DNA of 49,527 nt from Pedobacter sp. MC2016-05 (GCF_026239735.1 NZ_JAPIVT010000028.1:1-49527), one strand, 5' to 3'; positions 1 to 10,513 are shown, counted from the first letter of the stretch. The notes: generated from the sequence alone by a model not told the origin. Program-made: numbers and translations.

Positions 1-1281
1 TATCGCGTTTTTACTGTTCAGTTCAGTTGATAGTCTTGCAAGGTCTTTGTCTTTTGGAAGGTCCTTATCAAAGAAATTACCAGCCCTGAACAAAGTGATA
101 TCGTCACCAATATTTTCTATACCTCTGATTTTTTTCTCTATAGCCCGTTTTTGCAGAATATCATTTTCAATAATCTTGATACTCTCTCTGTTACGACGGT
201 CTAACATCTCCAACCTGAGATTTAAATAGGCTCCATCTCTTCTCACCTTTACATTTAAAGTCTCACCCTTTAAATTGCTAAATGCAAAAGTATCACCCCT
301 GTCATTATTGGATGTACTTAACTCCCTGTACTTAACGGCATCATTGGAGGCAGGTAGCAATGCTCCTCTCTCTTTAAGCCAACCTTCCGTTTTTATTCCA
401 TTTATGGCGACAATCTCATCACCTGTTTTCAATGCGCTACTTTTTGCCAGAGAATCGTTTAAGAAATTTTTAACGATAATGCCTTTGCCCTCCGCTTTAT
501 AATCAAAGGGCGGATAATATCTGACTTTGAAAATATCACTGATCATTTTCAAATTGCCGTTTTCCATAAACTCTCCTCCGTGGGTATCATTAATTGCAAC
601 CTCTAAAATTAAAACACTCTTCTCATAGTCGGACCTGTTCTTGATCTCCCTGAATACAGGTACCATTGATGTCAAAACCTTTCTCCAGTCCTTATCCATA
701 ATATATTTATAGGGAAAAAGATATTCAATGGCATTCCAGGCCTTTGCAAGGGTCAGTAAATTCATTTTCTCCTCGTTAAACGCATAAGTGCTATAGGCAG
801 CTTCATTTGGCAGATCGCTTTCATACCAAACTGCAGGAATATATTGATGTTTGGCACTCAGATTCACCTGATTGGACAATGCCCTTAATTGTTTTCTCAA
901 AGCAGCCGCATACCTCTTGTCTTGAATCCAATTGTAGTCAACATTTTTAAGCAAATGCTGGTAGCTGTTTAATGCATCGTGGTCATAATGGTGTGCTTTT
1001 GCCGAGAACGCAGGATCAACTGATCCTATCATCGTTGATACCAACCGGCTGAACTGCTTTTCATCAGCATTTTTAACCGAATCAATCAGTGATAGAAACA
1101 CTTTATCTGCATCAAATTTGCCAACAATGCTTTTTTGAGATTTGTACTTCACCAACCCCCATATCTGGATGAACTGCTTTATATTCTGATTTTGAATCTT
1201 CATGTTTTTTTCTTGTGCCTGTACATTAACTATCTGGAAAAACAGGCTAACGGATATGAAGCAATATTTAAGAGTTTTCAT
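1..1281 (-). CDS. PDZ/S41-family peptidase, N-terminal part (runs off the left edge)
   Basis: On the minus strand an open frame runs from an ATG at 1279-1281 to the window edge with no stop (427 codons). It starts with a Sec-type signal peptide (MKTLKYCFISVSLFF, then a likely cleavage after VQAQ). A helical region of about 230 residues follows, then a PDZ-like segment near residues 270-300 (KGIIVKNFLNDSLAKSSALK then TGDEIVAING). This is the layout of exported Bacteroidota S41/C-terminal-processing peptidases, whose catalytic Ser-Lys domain would lie beyond position 1. The protein would act in the periplasm or at the outer membrane; its substrate is unknown. The catalytic core is not visible, so the S41 call rests on architecture. 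It points away from the kinase gene at 1486. Confidence 0.75.
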   Translation of the reverse strand, partial: MKTLKYCFISVSLFFQIVNVQAQEKNMKIQNQNIKQFIQIWGLVKYKSQKSIVGKFDADKVFLSLIDSVKNADEKQFSRLVSTMIGSVDPAFSAKAHHYDHDALNSYQHLLKNVDYNWIQDKRYAAALRKQLRALSNQVNLSAKHQYIPAVWYESDLPNEAAYSTYAFNEEKMNLLTLAKAWNAIEYLFPYKYIMDKDWRKVLTSMVPVFREIKNRSDYEKSVLILEVAINDTHGGEFMENGNLKMISDIFKVRYYPPFDYKAEGKGIIVKNFLNDSLAKSSALKTGDEIVAINGIKTEGWLKERGALLPASNDAVKYRELSTSNNDRGDTFAFSNLKGETLNVKVRRDGAYLNLRLEMLDRRNRESIKIIENDILQKRAIEKKIRGIENIGDDITLFRAGNFFDKDLPKDKDLARLSTELNSKNAI

Positions 1282-1485
1282 CTGCTTATTTTTGGTTTGA
1301 CTCCTCAAATGTCTATAACTGAGCCTGCAGAAAGAAAAGCGATTGACCAACGCCAAATTTTTGCTGACAAGCAAGAAATGATGCGTAAATCAATCTTGTG
1401 TATGCGTTGACCCATCTTGTCAATGAAATTGACCCTGTAGTGTATTTACCTTCCTTACAATCTTAATTTAACATACTTTTAAACC

Positions 1486-2529
1486 ATGAACAAACGATTA
1501 TTTTTCTATCTGCATATCGGTTATTGGCTATTGGTACTGCTGCAGGTGTTGTTAGTAGCCCTGGGTACCGGGGTTCTGGGTACACATTTCGACTTGCGAT
1601 TATTTCTATCCATTGTATTACCTGTTAAAGCCTTACAAACTGCCTGTTCAGCTTTGTTCTTTTATATAAACTACCTTTTCCTGATTCCGTATGTACTAAA
1701 AAAAGGAACCATCCTTAGATATATAGTTTCACTGGCATGCGTTATCATTTTATTAAGCCCGCTATACTACTTAATGGAACAGATTGTATATCCTTTAATC
1801 GGCTGGAAGAGCTATAACATGGATCTCGACTTATTTTTCGCTTTCATTATTACCTTGGGTGCCAATTTTCTGAATATCTTTTTGGGCCTGCTGTTGAGTT
1901 ACCTAATGGATTGGCGCACCATCCGTGCCGAAAAAGAAGTAGTAGAGAAGGAACATTTAAAAACCGAACTGGCCTTTTTAAAATCACAGGTAAATCCACA
2001 CTATCTGTTCAACACCATTAACGATATCTATTCGCTTACCCAACAACAATCTGAAGAAGCACCGGAAGCCCTACTTAAGCTTTCTGAGGTGTTGCGTTAT
2101 ATGTTGAGGGAAAGTGATGACCCTTATGTGCCATTGGCAAATGAAATAGATTATCTGAACAATGTGATCGACCTACAAAAAATTGGACAAAAAGGCAATT
2201 CACATATCAATTTCAAAGTAGTGGGCAAAATAGAACATCAGAAAATTGCGCCACTGATTCTGATCAATTTTATAGAGAATGCCTTTAAACATGGTGTTTT
2301 TAAAAATAGAGAAGAACCCATTCAAATTTTAGTTACTATTGATCAGCAGGCTTTTCATTTGCATCTTCGCAATAAAATAAATGTTGCCAAAAAAGACAGA
2401 ACTGGCGGGATTGGCTTGGTCAATGTTCAAAGGCGCCTCGCGTTGATCTATCCAAACCGCCATAAGCTTTTGATTGACCCTCAAACTGATACCTTTATTG
2501 TTGATTTAAAAATTGACCTTTATGATTAG
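1486..2529 (+). CDS. LytS/YehU-type sensor histidine kinase
   Basis: 347 residues. Four hydrophobic membrane segments occupy roughly residues 5-150, followed by a short coiled stretch and the His_kinase (PF06580) signature FLKSQVNPHYLFNTINDIYS, in which the His after NP is the expected phospho-acceptor. The HATPase region has the N-box FIENAFKHGV and a G-box-like GGIGLVNVQRRL near the end. This class phosphorylates LytTR response regulators. The stop overlaps the start of such a regulator by 8 bases, so the two are translationally coupled and almost certainly partners. There is no recognisable periplasmic sensor domain, so the signal cannot be predicted. Confidence 0.93.
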   Translation: MNKRLFFYLHIGYWLLVLLQVLLVALGTGVLGTHFDLRLFLSIVLPVKALQTACSALFFYINYLFLIPYVLKKGTILRYIVSLACVIILLSPLYYLMEQIVYPLIGWKSYNMDLDLFFAFIITLGANFLNIFLGLLLSYLMDWRTIRAEKEVVEKEHLKTELAFLKSQVNPHYLFNTINDIYSLTQQQSEEAPEALLKLSEVLRYMLRESDDPYVPLANEIDYLNNVIDLQKIGQKGNSHINFKVVGKIEHQKIAPLILINFIENAFKHGVFKNREEPIQILVTIDQQAFHLHLRNKINVAKKDRTGGIGLVNVQRRLALIYPNRHKLLIDPQTDTFIVDLKIDLYD

Positions 2530-3241
2530 ATGCATCGTTGTAGATGACAAACCTTTGGCCATTGATGTTTTAGAACATTATATCTCTAAAGTTCCATCTC
2601 TGAGTTTAACTTTTACTACTGTCAACCCTTTGGATGCATTAAATAAAGTAATTGAGGGTGAAGTAGATCTGGTTTTTCTCGACATACAGATGCCCGAGCT
2701 CAGTGGACTTCAGTTCATGAAGATCGTAAAAGGGAAATGTTTAGTTATCTTAACCACCGCTTATGCCGAGTATGCCCTGGAAGGTTTTGATAACGATGCT
2801 GTTGATTATTTATTAAAGCCCGTCTCATTTGAACGTTTTTATAAAGCTGTAGAAAAAGCCCGGCTCATCTTAAAAGGGTTGGCAGAGATAGCCAGACCAA
2901 GCGCCTCATTTTCTGTGAAGGAAAAAGAAATCAGCCATATTTTTGTAAAAACCGAATACAAGCTGGTTAGGGTTAACATAGCTGATATCCTATACATTGA
3001 GGGTTTGCAAAACTATGTGATGATTTATACAGCCAACGAAAAGATCACCAGTCTGCAAACCATGAAAAAAACCGAAGAGCAGTTACCTTCCATTCAGTTT
3101 ATCCGAATTCATAAGTCTTTTATTATAGCCATTGATAAGATTACCAGTATCGAAAGAAACCGTGTGAGCATTGGAGAAAAAACAATACCATTGGGCGAAG
3201 TTTATCGCGAAGCTTTTTATAAGGCGATTGCGAATAATTAG
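2522..3241 (+). CDS. LytTR-family response regulator
   Basis: About 239 residues from the ATG at 2522, which gives MIRCIVVDDKPLA; a longer TTG start at 2513 is less likely. The receiver domain has the acidic pair (VVDD), the phospho-acceptor in LVFLDIQMPELSG, the conserved Thr in LTTAYAEYAL and Lys in YLLKPVS. The C-terminal LytTR DNA-binding domain follows (FVKTEYKLVRVNIADILYIE, ending FIRIHKSFIIAIDKI). It overlaps the kinase at 1486 and should be phosphorylated by it to control transcription. The target genes cannot be read from the sequence; the S41 proteases on either side are candidates only by proximity. Confidence 0.93.
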   Translation: MIRCIVVDDKPLAIDVLEHYISKVPSLSLTFTTVNPLDALNKVIEGEVDLVFLDIQMPELSGLQFMKIVKGKCLVILTTAYAEYALEGFDNDAVDYLLKPVSFERFYKAVEKARLILKGLAEIARPSASFSVKEKEISHIFVKTEYKLVRVNIADILYIEGLQNYVMIYTANEKITSLQTMKKTEEQLPSIQFIRIHKSFIIAIDKITSIERNRVSIGEKTIPLGEVYREAFYKAIANN

Positions 3242-3525
3242 CATTTGCTTAATATTATTATTTACTCATGTGGAATTAATAAAATTCAATAAGAAAGACT
3301 CTTTATAAGTTGTATAGGTGTATTTTTCCCACTCCGAAATTCTATTTTCTTTAAAGATTGCCCACGTCTTCTTGCAACTTTTATTTTTTTTTAAAACCTT
3401 TCTACCATTAGTAAACAAGATAGGTGTTTTAAGAATTCAACATTGTCTGTATTGAATGAATCAAGAAAAGAATGAAATAATGGAAAGTATATCATAAGTA
3501 AAAAGCAAAATCGATGATTGATAAT

Positions 3526-4893
3526 TTAGCGTACTATTTGGAGTATATAGCTGATTACCCGATCAGAATTGTGAATTTTATCCTTCATGGATGGTTCAAT
3601 CAGTATATCAGGAATTACTGCATGGCTGGTATTTGGATCACAATCTACACCTAGGTCAAAGGTAGTAGTGGTTTGAATTTTTAATTTACTGCTGGGCAGT
3701 TCCACTAGATAACCTTCACCAAAATCATTGGTATTTTCCCCGGTAGGCTGTCCTATAACTGTTGCCATGTGATATTCTTTTACCCCGTCAGCCAACATAT
3801 TTGCACTTGAAAATGTCAACGGCCCTGTTATAAGATATACCTTTCCGGTAAATAAGAGTTTATTATCTACAAACATAGGGTCGTGTGGGCCACACTTCCT
3901 ATAATCCAATACTGTATTATTTTCTTTCTTAAGATAAGATTGGGTTGAATCACCGTGACCAGTTAGAAAGTCTTTATATCGTTGGCTAACACGCCAAAAT
4001 CGACCTCCGGAAAGTGAATATGGTTTAACATTGAAATAACTGATCAATAAATCAGCAATCTGCGAATTGCCACCCAAATTTTTACGCAGATCAATAACCA
4101 TGGTATTAATATTTTTAGTTTTTAAAGCCGTAAAGCAAGAATCAAAAAATGCAGTGTATGCTTTAAAATCCGGCTCCATGGTATTTAAGGCCAGATAACC
4201 TATCTTGTTTTCCTTTACTTCAAACTTGAACCTCTGGTTATTTATCTGCGGTAATGCTTTTGCTAAACATTCTTTTAAGGGAATTCCCCCCTGAATAGTG
4301 ATGAAGTTTTCCTTTCCCTTATATCGGTATCGCACCTTGAAAGGAGGCTTTACATCAGAGAGATACAAGAAGTTTCCGATAAGATTTATTGCCATTTCCT
4401 TTTGGTAAGAGGGCAATCCACCAATCATTGAGCTTGTTTTTTTATAGAAGCTTTTCATATCTAAATCATTTATAGAAGTGATTGATGCTCCGGTTGGGAT
4501 GTTGAACTGCTTTTTCTGGACAGGCAAATAGACATTATAATTTTTATCAGCAACTAATTCAAATGGAAAGTATATATTTTTCTTAAAATCAGATTTAAAA
4601 ATCTGCTGAACTATGGTGGGCATGGTGTGTCCATCCTTTATGCTTGATGTAAGATGACTCATGACCATTGTGAACGATTTCACTGATATGGAGTCACCAA
4701 TTGAGTTTTTTAAGCTATCTGTTACCTTTCTGTATGACTCCTGACTTATATATAAGTACGGATTGTAATGAACTTCAAATAGCGCTTGGTTATAGTAATC
4801 AATATCTGCTATAGCCTGGGATTTTAAAATATATTGTGCGTTAAGCTTTTGTGTGAGTATCAGGCAAATCGTAAAAAGATATAAGCACTTCAT
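3526..4893 (-). CDS. S41-family peptidase, exported
   Basis: 455 residues with a signal peptide (MKCLYLFTICLILTQKLNAQ). The C-terminal half has the S41 (Tsp/IRBP-like) core: MVIDLRKNLGGNS near residue 265 and the nucleophile region GPLTFSSANMLADGVKEY, followed by IGQPTGENTNDFGEG. A PDZ-like fold may lie around residues 110-150 (PTGASITSINDLDMKSF). Family members cleave or process C termini of exported proteins, but many Bacteroidota paralogues have unknown substrates. It is transcribed away from the regulator pair and is downstream of the metal-efflux genes on the same strand, with a 152-base gap, so it may or may not belong to that operon. Confidence 0.85.
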   Translation of the reverse strand: MKCLYLFTICLILTQKLNAQYILKSQAIADIDYYNQALFEVHYNPYLYISQESYRKVTDSLKNSIGDSISVKSFTMVMSHLTSSIKDGHTMPTIVQQIFKSDFKKNIYFPFELVADKNYNVYLPVQKKQFNIPTGASITSINDLDMKSFYKKTSSMIGGLPSYQKEMAINLIGNFLYLSDVKPPFKVRYRYKGKENFITIQGGIPLKECLAKALPQINNQRFKFEVKENKIGYLALNTMEPDFKAYTAFFDSCFTALKTKNINTMVIDLRKNLGGNSQIADLLISYFNVKPYSLSGGRFWRVSQRYKDFLTGHGDSTQSYLKKENNTVLDYRKCGPHDPMFVDNKLLFTGKVYLITGPLTFSSANMLADGVKEYHMATVIGQPTGENTNDFGEGYLVELPSSKLKIQTTTTFDLGVDCDPNTSHAVIPDILIEPSMKDKIHNSDRVISYILQIVR

Positions 4894-5045
4894 TTATGTA
4901 ATTTTTAATAAGATGTTGTTTCATATGCTAAGGTTGCAAGTGTTACGAAATAAACTTAATTGTACTGGATTTCGGTTTGGTGAATAACAATCAAGTGATA
5001 AGCATTCTATTAAAAAGCGGTGAATTTTTGATAGGCCTAAGATCT

Positions 5046-6182
5046 TTACTCTGCAGTATTTTTCAACTTCATTAACAGCGAATATGCGCCACGTAAAACG
5101 ATCTTTTTCCCATTCAAACTGTTTCCAACCACAGTTTGATTATTTTCCGACACCCCTTTTTGCAAAGCAGTCATACGGAAGGTGGAATCGCTTTCTTTGA
5201 TAAATACATAGTCCTTTTTTTCAAAATTGACGATGGCCTCATTAGGTATCGCTTTCTCCCTTTTGGCATTCAGCTGAATCTCAGCATTCATGTACATGCC
5301 AGGTGTTAAGCTTTTATCTTCCTGATCGAAGTGACAGTGCACCTCGGCACTTCTGTTTTCGTTTAAGGAATGGCTGACTAGAATAATGCTGGAGCTAAAC
5401 TTCCTATCCGGGGTGTTATTGGTGTAGGAGGTCACCTTCTGTCCGATGGAAACTTTGTCCAGATCTTTCTCGTAAACCGTTAAGTTTAGATGAATATCCT
5501 CAGGGTTGATAAGCTCAAAAATCACATCTGATGCAGTTACATATTTACCGATGTTCATATTCACCTTGCTTACATAACCATTAATGGGCGAATAAACTCT
5601 GATTGTACGCGAGATGTTTCTGGCCGTCAGATTCCTGCTGTTGATTCCGATCATGCTGAGTTTAGCTGCCAACGCACTGGTTTCCACATTCAGGTTTTTC
5701 AACTCACTTTCTGCTTGCTCAAGCACCTTATCGCTACTGGCTTTGGTACTGTTCAGTTCGCGCTGGCGTTCATATTCTTTGATGGCAAAACCTTGTCTGT
5801 TGCTCGCTCGTAAATAATCTTGTTGAAGTTGTATGTATTGCGTATCTTCCATTATCGCCAATACCTGGCCTTTGCGAACCCTCGTTCCCGGCAACATTTC
5901 TGTCGATTTTAAATAGCCACCCAAAGGGATGCTTACCGAAACCAGATTCTGAGGTGGGACGTCTATCTGTCCGCTTAATTTTAGTACCTTGCCCAAATCC
6001 TGAAGTTTCGTTTCGCCAATTTCCAGGTTGATGTTTTTAGCTTCTTTCGCATTCAAATACACCAAATCACTATTCGTCGTTTTGGGTTCTTCCGTTGTTT
6101 TTTCTTCCTTCCTACTGCAAGCAACTAAGCATACTGACAAGGCTGCAAAGGCTAAGAACTGTTGATATAACTTAAAATTCAT
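5046..6182 (-). CDS. czcB: Efflux RND transporter periplasmic adaptor (CzcB/CusB-like lipoprotein)
   Basis: 378 residues. The N terminus is a lipoprotein signal (FAALSVCLVAC, lipobox Cys near residue 22). Next come a beta-barrel/lipoyl half-motif (VSVSIPLGGYLKSTEMLPG then TRVRKGQVLAIM), a long alpha-hairpin (residues about 110-180), the second lipoyl half (RVYSPINGYVSKVNMNIGKY) and the C-terminal barrel (LTPGMYMNAEI). Membrane-fusion proteins of this type join an inner-membrane RND pump to an outer-membrane channel. It starts two bases after the pump-channel gene on the same strand, so the two form one transcript. Metal specificity is not evident; no His-rich or Met-rich metal-binding extension is seen. 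Confidence 0.92.
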   Translation of the reverse strand: MNFKLYQQFLAFAALSVCLVACSRKEEKTTEEPKTTNSDLVYLNAKEAKNINLEIGETKLQDLGKVLKLSGQIDVPPQNLVSVSIPLGGYLKSTEMLPGTRVRKGQVLAIMEDTQYIQLQQDYLRASNRQGFAIKEYERQRELNSTKASSDKVLEQAESELKNLNVETSALAAKLSMIGINSRNLTARNISRTIRVYSPINGYVSKVNMNIGKYVTASDVIFELINPEDIHLNLTVYEKDLDKVSIGQKVTSYTNNTPDRKFSSSIILVSHSLNENRSAEVHCHFDQEDKSLTPGMYMNAEIQLNAKREKAIPNEAIVNFEKKDYVFIKESDSTFRMTALQKGVSENNQTVVGNSLNGKKIVLRGAYSLLMKLKNTAE

Positions 6183-6184
6183 TG

Positions 6185-9100
6185 TTATTTTGATAAAAGA
6201 TAATTTAAATTAATAATGCTGTTGTTCAGGTTTTTTACCGCATCAAAATAATCGAGCTGAACCTGTAAAGATTGTTGATTGAGGATGGTCCATTCCAGAT
6301 AGTTGATCTCTCCGTTTTTAAGCTGTTTATCTAAAGTCAGCGTTACGGCAACTGCATTTTTTAATGCAGTGTTCTCATACTCTTCGACTACATCTTCATA
6401 TTGATCTACCTGCATGAGTACGCTTTCAAATTCTGTATGCAATTGTTTGCTCCGGTAATCCGTATCGTTTTTCGCAATCAGCTCCTGCGTTTTGGCAGAT
6501 TTTATCCTCGCCCTCTGGGCACCTGCAAACACCGGAATTTCTATGCCAAGCTGAACAGATTGGAACCTGCTTCCCCTGTTGTAACTAATGCCATCCTGCA
6601 AGCTCATATTATTGTAAGCCAAGGAAATATCAGGCAAAAGCTTTGCCCTTTCCGTTCTGATAGATGCTTCTGCAACCCGCTCCTGCTGGCGCTGCCAGTT
6701 CAAATAAATATGTGATGCAAGTGCTGAACTATCAGCTTGTGGTACATCTAGTTTTAACTTGCCTGAAATGGGCACAAGCTTTTCATTGGTATTCATCAAG
6801 AGCATCAATTCGCGTAAGCGCAAATCTTTTTGATGAACAAGGTTTTTCTCCTGAATTTTCAATTGCGACAACTGATTTTCGGCAGATGCCTTTTCGAGCA
6901 TATTGGTTTCCCCAGCTTTTAGGCGCAATATAGCAACCCTTAGAAATGCAGTATAGGCCGAGTCCATTCTTTTCAACAGCTTGTCCTTTTCATCAATTAC
7001 CAGCAGTTCATAAAATACAGACCTCGTGATTTTTTTAATCTCTGCTTCTTTCACATTCACCTCCATCAAAATAGCCTTCCACTCCTCGCTCAGCTGTTTG
7101 ATTTGTCTGTTGTATACAGTTGGCAAGCTGAAACTTTGCGAGATACTGAACTTATCATCGGTAAGCGGACTATTGAAATTTCCATACTCTGCCCCAACGA
7201 TAGTTTTCGGAAGATTACTTCCTGTCTTAATGAGTAGCTTGGCTTGTTCTGCTCTCAATTGACGGTTTTTGATCAATAAATTATTGGAAACGGCGGTTTC
7301 AATGGCTTCGTTAACAGAAATTCTTCGTTGAGCGCTGGCTGGCAAGAAAGCCATCAATACTAAAATTGTGGCAATAACGGGTTTCGCAACTTTTGCCTTG
7401 ATGCCTTTTTCAAAGACAATGTAAAGAACAGGCAGAACAAATAAAGTAAGTAGAGTGGCAATCATTAAGCCGCCGATTACTACTGTAGCCAAAGGTCGTT
7501 GGACGGATGCACCTGCACCGTTGCTTAAGGCCATAGGCAAAAAACCAAGTGATGCTACGAAAGCAGTCATCAGTACTGGCCTTAAACGGGTTACCGTTCC
7601 GCTGGTTACAATTTTTCTTAAATCTGTTTCTCCGGAATTTTTGATCCGGTTGAATTCTGCCACCAATACAATTCCGTTGAGTACGGCAATTCCAAAAAGT
7701 GCAATGAAGCCTACACCGGCACTGATGCTAAAAGGCATCCCACGGATGGAGAGTAGAAAAATCCCTCCTATGGCCGAAAGTGGAATAGCAGTGTAGATCA
7801 GCAGGCCATATTTGATGGAATTAAAAGCAAAATATAAGAGTAAAAATATCAGCACCAATGAAACCGGTACCGCAACAGACAAACGTGATTTCGCCTCATT
7901 CAGGTTTTCAAATGAGCCACCAAAGCTTACGGTGTAGCCTGTGGGCAACTTAATTTGTGCTGCTACTTTCTCCTGAAGTTCTTCTACAATACTTTCCACA
8001 TCCCTGCCGTTCACATTAAAACCAACCAGTATTCTTCGCCGTGTATCTTCACGCTGAATCTGGCTTGGACTATCGACCAATGTCACTGATGCCACCTGGT
8101 TTAAAGGAATTTGTATCCCCGCAGGTGTCGGGATCAGTAAATTCTGAACATCCTGAATTTCTTTCCGCTGATCGTGTTGCAACCTCACCACTAAATCGAA
8201 CCGTTTTTCTCCCTCAAATACCACCCCGGTACTCTGACCAGCAAATGCTGCGTTAATATTTCTGTTGATTTCCGAGATATTCAAACCGTGCTGTGCGATA
8301 GCCGCCCGGTTGTATTTAATCACGATCTGAGGTGTACCCGTAATCTGCTCCACATACAATTCAGTGGTGCCATCTACAGTTTTGACCAGGTTCCCCAACT
8401 GCTTGGCAAAAATCCCCAGCGTATCCAGGTTTTCTCCAAAAATCTTACACACCACATCCTGCCTGGCGCCAGTCATGAGCTCATTAAACCTCATCTGAAC
8501 AGGAAACTGAAAACTAGTGGTTACCCCTGGAACTTCGGCTGCGGCAGCTCCCATCTTTTCAGAGAGTTCATCGAAAGATTTAGCTGTTGTCCATTCCGAT
8601 TTGGGTTTCAGATTGATGATCATATCACCCATATCCATTGGCAAGGGTTCGGTGGGTACTTCACTGCTTCCTATTTTGGTCACTACATTGATTACCTCCG
8701 GAAACCTCGATTTTAAAATACCTGCAACTTTTTTTACATTTTCCATCGTGGTATTCAGGCTACTGCCCGAAAGCATCCTGGTTTCAACCGCGTAGTCACC
8801 TTCCTCGATTGATGGAATAAATTCGCCGCCCATCCTGCTCAGCAGAAAAACAGCAATCACGAATAGAAAAACAACGAAGCCGATGATGACCTTAGGGATT
8901 CGCAATGCCCTTTTTAGTAAGGATTGATATCGATATTCGATTTTAGCCATTATCTGATCTGAAAAGTTTTGCTTGGTTTTAATCTTTTTGCTCAGGAAAA
9001 CACTGCTCAGCATCGGAATGTAAGTTAATGAGAGAATAAATGCCCCAAGCAGGGCGAAGGCCACTGTTTGCGCCATAGGTTTAAACATCTTACCTTCAAT

Positions 9101-10513
9101 TCCCTGTAAGGCAAAAATGGGCAGATAAACAATCAGGATAATAATTTGTCCAAAGACCGCACTGTTCATCATTTTTGAAGAAGCACTTTTTACTTGCTTA
9201 TCCATTTCCTGCTGAGAAAGCATGGTTAGACCTGCAAACCGTTCGTTGTGGCTAAGCTGATGCATGACTGCCTCTACTATAATGACGGCTCCGTCTACAA
9301 TCAAACCAAAATCCAAAGCGCCAAGGCTCATTAAGTTTCCGCTAACCCCAAAAAGGTTCATCATGATGACAGCAAAAAGCATCGATAGAGGGATAACAGA
9401 TGCCACAAGCAAACCAGCTCTGAAATTTCCCAAAAATAGTACAAGCACGAAAACCACGATCAGTGCACCCTCCAATAAATTGGTCTGTACAGTACTGATT
9501 GCATTGGTTACCATATTGGTACGATCCAGGAAAGGTTCAATAACTACACCTTTGGGCAGGGTTTTCTGGATTTCGGCAATCTTTTCTTTGATACTTTTAA
9601 TTACCACATTACTATTGGCTCCTTTTAGCATCATCACAATTGCACCAGAAACTTCTATCTGATCGTTATAGGTAAGTGCGCCATATCTGGTTGCAGAACC
9701 AATCACTACTTCTGCAACGTCTCTGATCAGTAAAGGCGCACCACCCTTGTTGCTCCTGATTACCACATTCTCGATATCTTCCTTATTGCCAATCAATCCC
9801 TCACTCCTGATGTAAAGCACGGTAGATTGCTTCTCAATATAAGCCCCGCCGGTATTCTGGTTATTGCTTTCCAGCGCATCAAAAATATCGGCGATGGTAA
9901 TTCCATACGACTGCAACTTACCAGGACTGATAGCAACTTGATATTGTTTCAGTTTACCACCATAACTGCTCACTTCGGCAACACCTTTCACCCCAAGCAA
10001 CTGACGGCGAACTACCCAGTCTTGAATAGTTCGAAGTTCGGTAATGTCGTACTTTCCCTCATAACCTTTTTCCGGCCTGACCACATATTGGTAGATTTCT
10101 CCCAAGCCAGTCGATATGGGCCCCATTTCAGGTTTTCCAATTCCATCAGGAATGGATTCCTGAACAACAATAAGGCGTTCTGAAACCTGCTGTCTCGCCC
10201 AGTAAACATCTACATCATCACTGAAAACCAGTGTAACAAGTGATAAACCGAACCGGCTATAACTCCTAATTTCTTTGATCCCGGCAATATTGCTGCTGGC
10301 CTGTTCTACAGGAAAAGTGACCAAGCGCTCAATATCAGTTGCGCCGTAAGAGGGTGCTACGGTAATGATTTGCACTTGATTATTGGTAATATCGGGCACA
10401 GCATCTATCGGCAATTTAAAGAGTTCAAAAACTCCATATATAATTAGGGCGATGGTAAACAACGCCACGATGAGTTTGTTCTTTACAGAAAACCCAATGA
10501 TTCTATTAAGCAT
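6185..10513 (-). CDS. czcA: CzcA-type heavy-metal RND pump fused to a TolC-like outer-membrane channel
   Basis: 1442 residues. Residues 1 to about 1035 form a complete HME-RND pump. It has a first membrane helix, a large porter loop, and in helix 4 the proton-relay signature DFGLIVDGAVIIVE (D401, D407, E414), which is the type seen in divalent-cation pumps (Czc/Cnr) rather than the CusA Cu/Ag form. After the last membrane helix and a short linker (FEKGIKAKVAK) comes a second hydrophobic segment resembling a signal peptide (VIATILVLMAFLPASAQ). About 380 residues of TolC/CzcC-type outer-membrane factor follow (RRISVNEAIETAVSNN onward, with two repeats of long helices). Fusions of this length are common in Bacteroidota. 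With the adaptor gene just downstream, all three efflux parts come from two genes. Confidence 0.93.
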   Translation of the reverse strand: MLNRIIGFSVKNKLIVALFTIALIIYGVFELFKLPIDAVPDITNNQVQIITVAPSYGATDIERLVTFPVEQASSNIAGIKEIRSYSRFGLSLVTLVFSDDVDVYWARQQVSERLIVVQESIPDGIGKPEMGPISTGLGEIYQYVVRPEKGYEGKYDITELRTIQDWVVRRQLLGVKGVAEVSSYGGKLKQYQVAISPGKLQSYGITIADIFDALESNNQNTGGAYIEKQSTVLYIRSEGLIGNKEDIENVVIRSNKGGAPLLIRDVAEVVIGSATRYGALTYNDQIEVSGAIVMMLKGANSNVVIKSIKEKIAEIQKTLPKGVVIEPFLDRTNMVTNAISTVQTNLLEGALIVVFVLVLFLGNFRAGLLVASVIPLSMLFAVIMMNLFGVSGNLMSLGALDFGLIVDGAVIIVEAVMHQLSHNERFAGLTMLSQQEMDKQVKSASSKMMNSAVFGQIIILIVYLPIFALQGIEGKMFKPMAQTVAFALLGAFILSLTYIPMLSSVFLSKKIKTKQNFSDQIMAKIEYRYQSLLKRALRIPKVIIGFVVFLFVIAVFLLSRMGGEFIPSIEEGDYAVETRMLSGSSLNTTMENVKKVAGILKSRFPEVINVVTKIGSSEVPTEPLPMDMGDMIINLKPKSEWTTAKSFDELSEKMGAAAAEVPGVTTSFQFPVQMRFNELMTGARQDVVCKIFGENLDTLGIFAKQLGNLVKTVDGTTELYVEQITGTPQIVIKYNRAAIAQHGLNISEINRNINAAFAGQSTGVVFEGEKRFDLVVRLQHDQRKEIQDVQNLLIPTPAGIQIPLNQVASVTLVDSPSQIQREDTRRRILVGFNVNGRDVESIVEELQEKVAAQIKLPTGYTVSFGGSFENLNEAKSRLSVAVPVSLVLIFLLLYFAFNSIKYGLLIYTAIPLSAIGGIFLLSIRGMPFSISAGVGFIALFGIAVLNGIVLVAEFNRIKNSGETDLRKIVTSGTVTRLRPVLMTAFVASLGFLPMALSNGAGASVQRPLATVVIGGLMIATLLTLFVLPVLYIVFEKGIKAKVAKPVIATILVLMAFLPASAQRRISVNEAIETAVSNNLLIKNRQLRAEQAKLLIKTGSNLPKTIVGAEYGNFNSPLTDDKFSISQSFSLPTVYNRQIKQLSEEWKAILMEVNVKEAEIKKITRSVFYELLVIDEKDKLLKRMDSAYTAFLRVAILRLKAGETNMLEKASAENQLSQLKIQEKNLVHQKDLRLRELMLLMNTNEKLVPISGKLKLDVPQADSSALASHIYLNWQRQQERVAEASIRTERAKLLPDISLAYNNMSLQDGISYNRGSRFQSVQLGIEIPVFAGAQRARIKSAKTQELIAKNDTDYRSKQLHTEFESVLMQVDQYEDVVEEYENTALKNAVAVTLTLDKQLKNGEINYLEWTILNQQSLQVQLDYFDAVKNLNNSIINLNYLLSK

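Noticed and set aside
1135..1410. 91-codon plus-strand frame at the left end
   Set aside because: Mostly antisense to the S41/PDZ gene that runs off the left edge.
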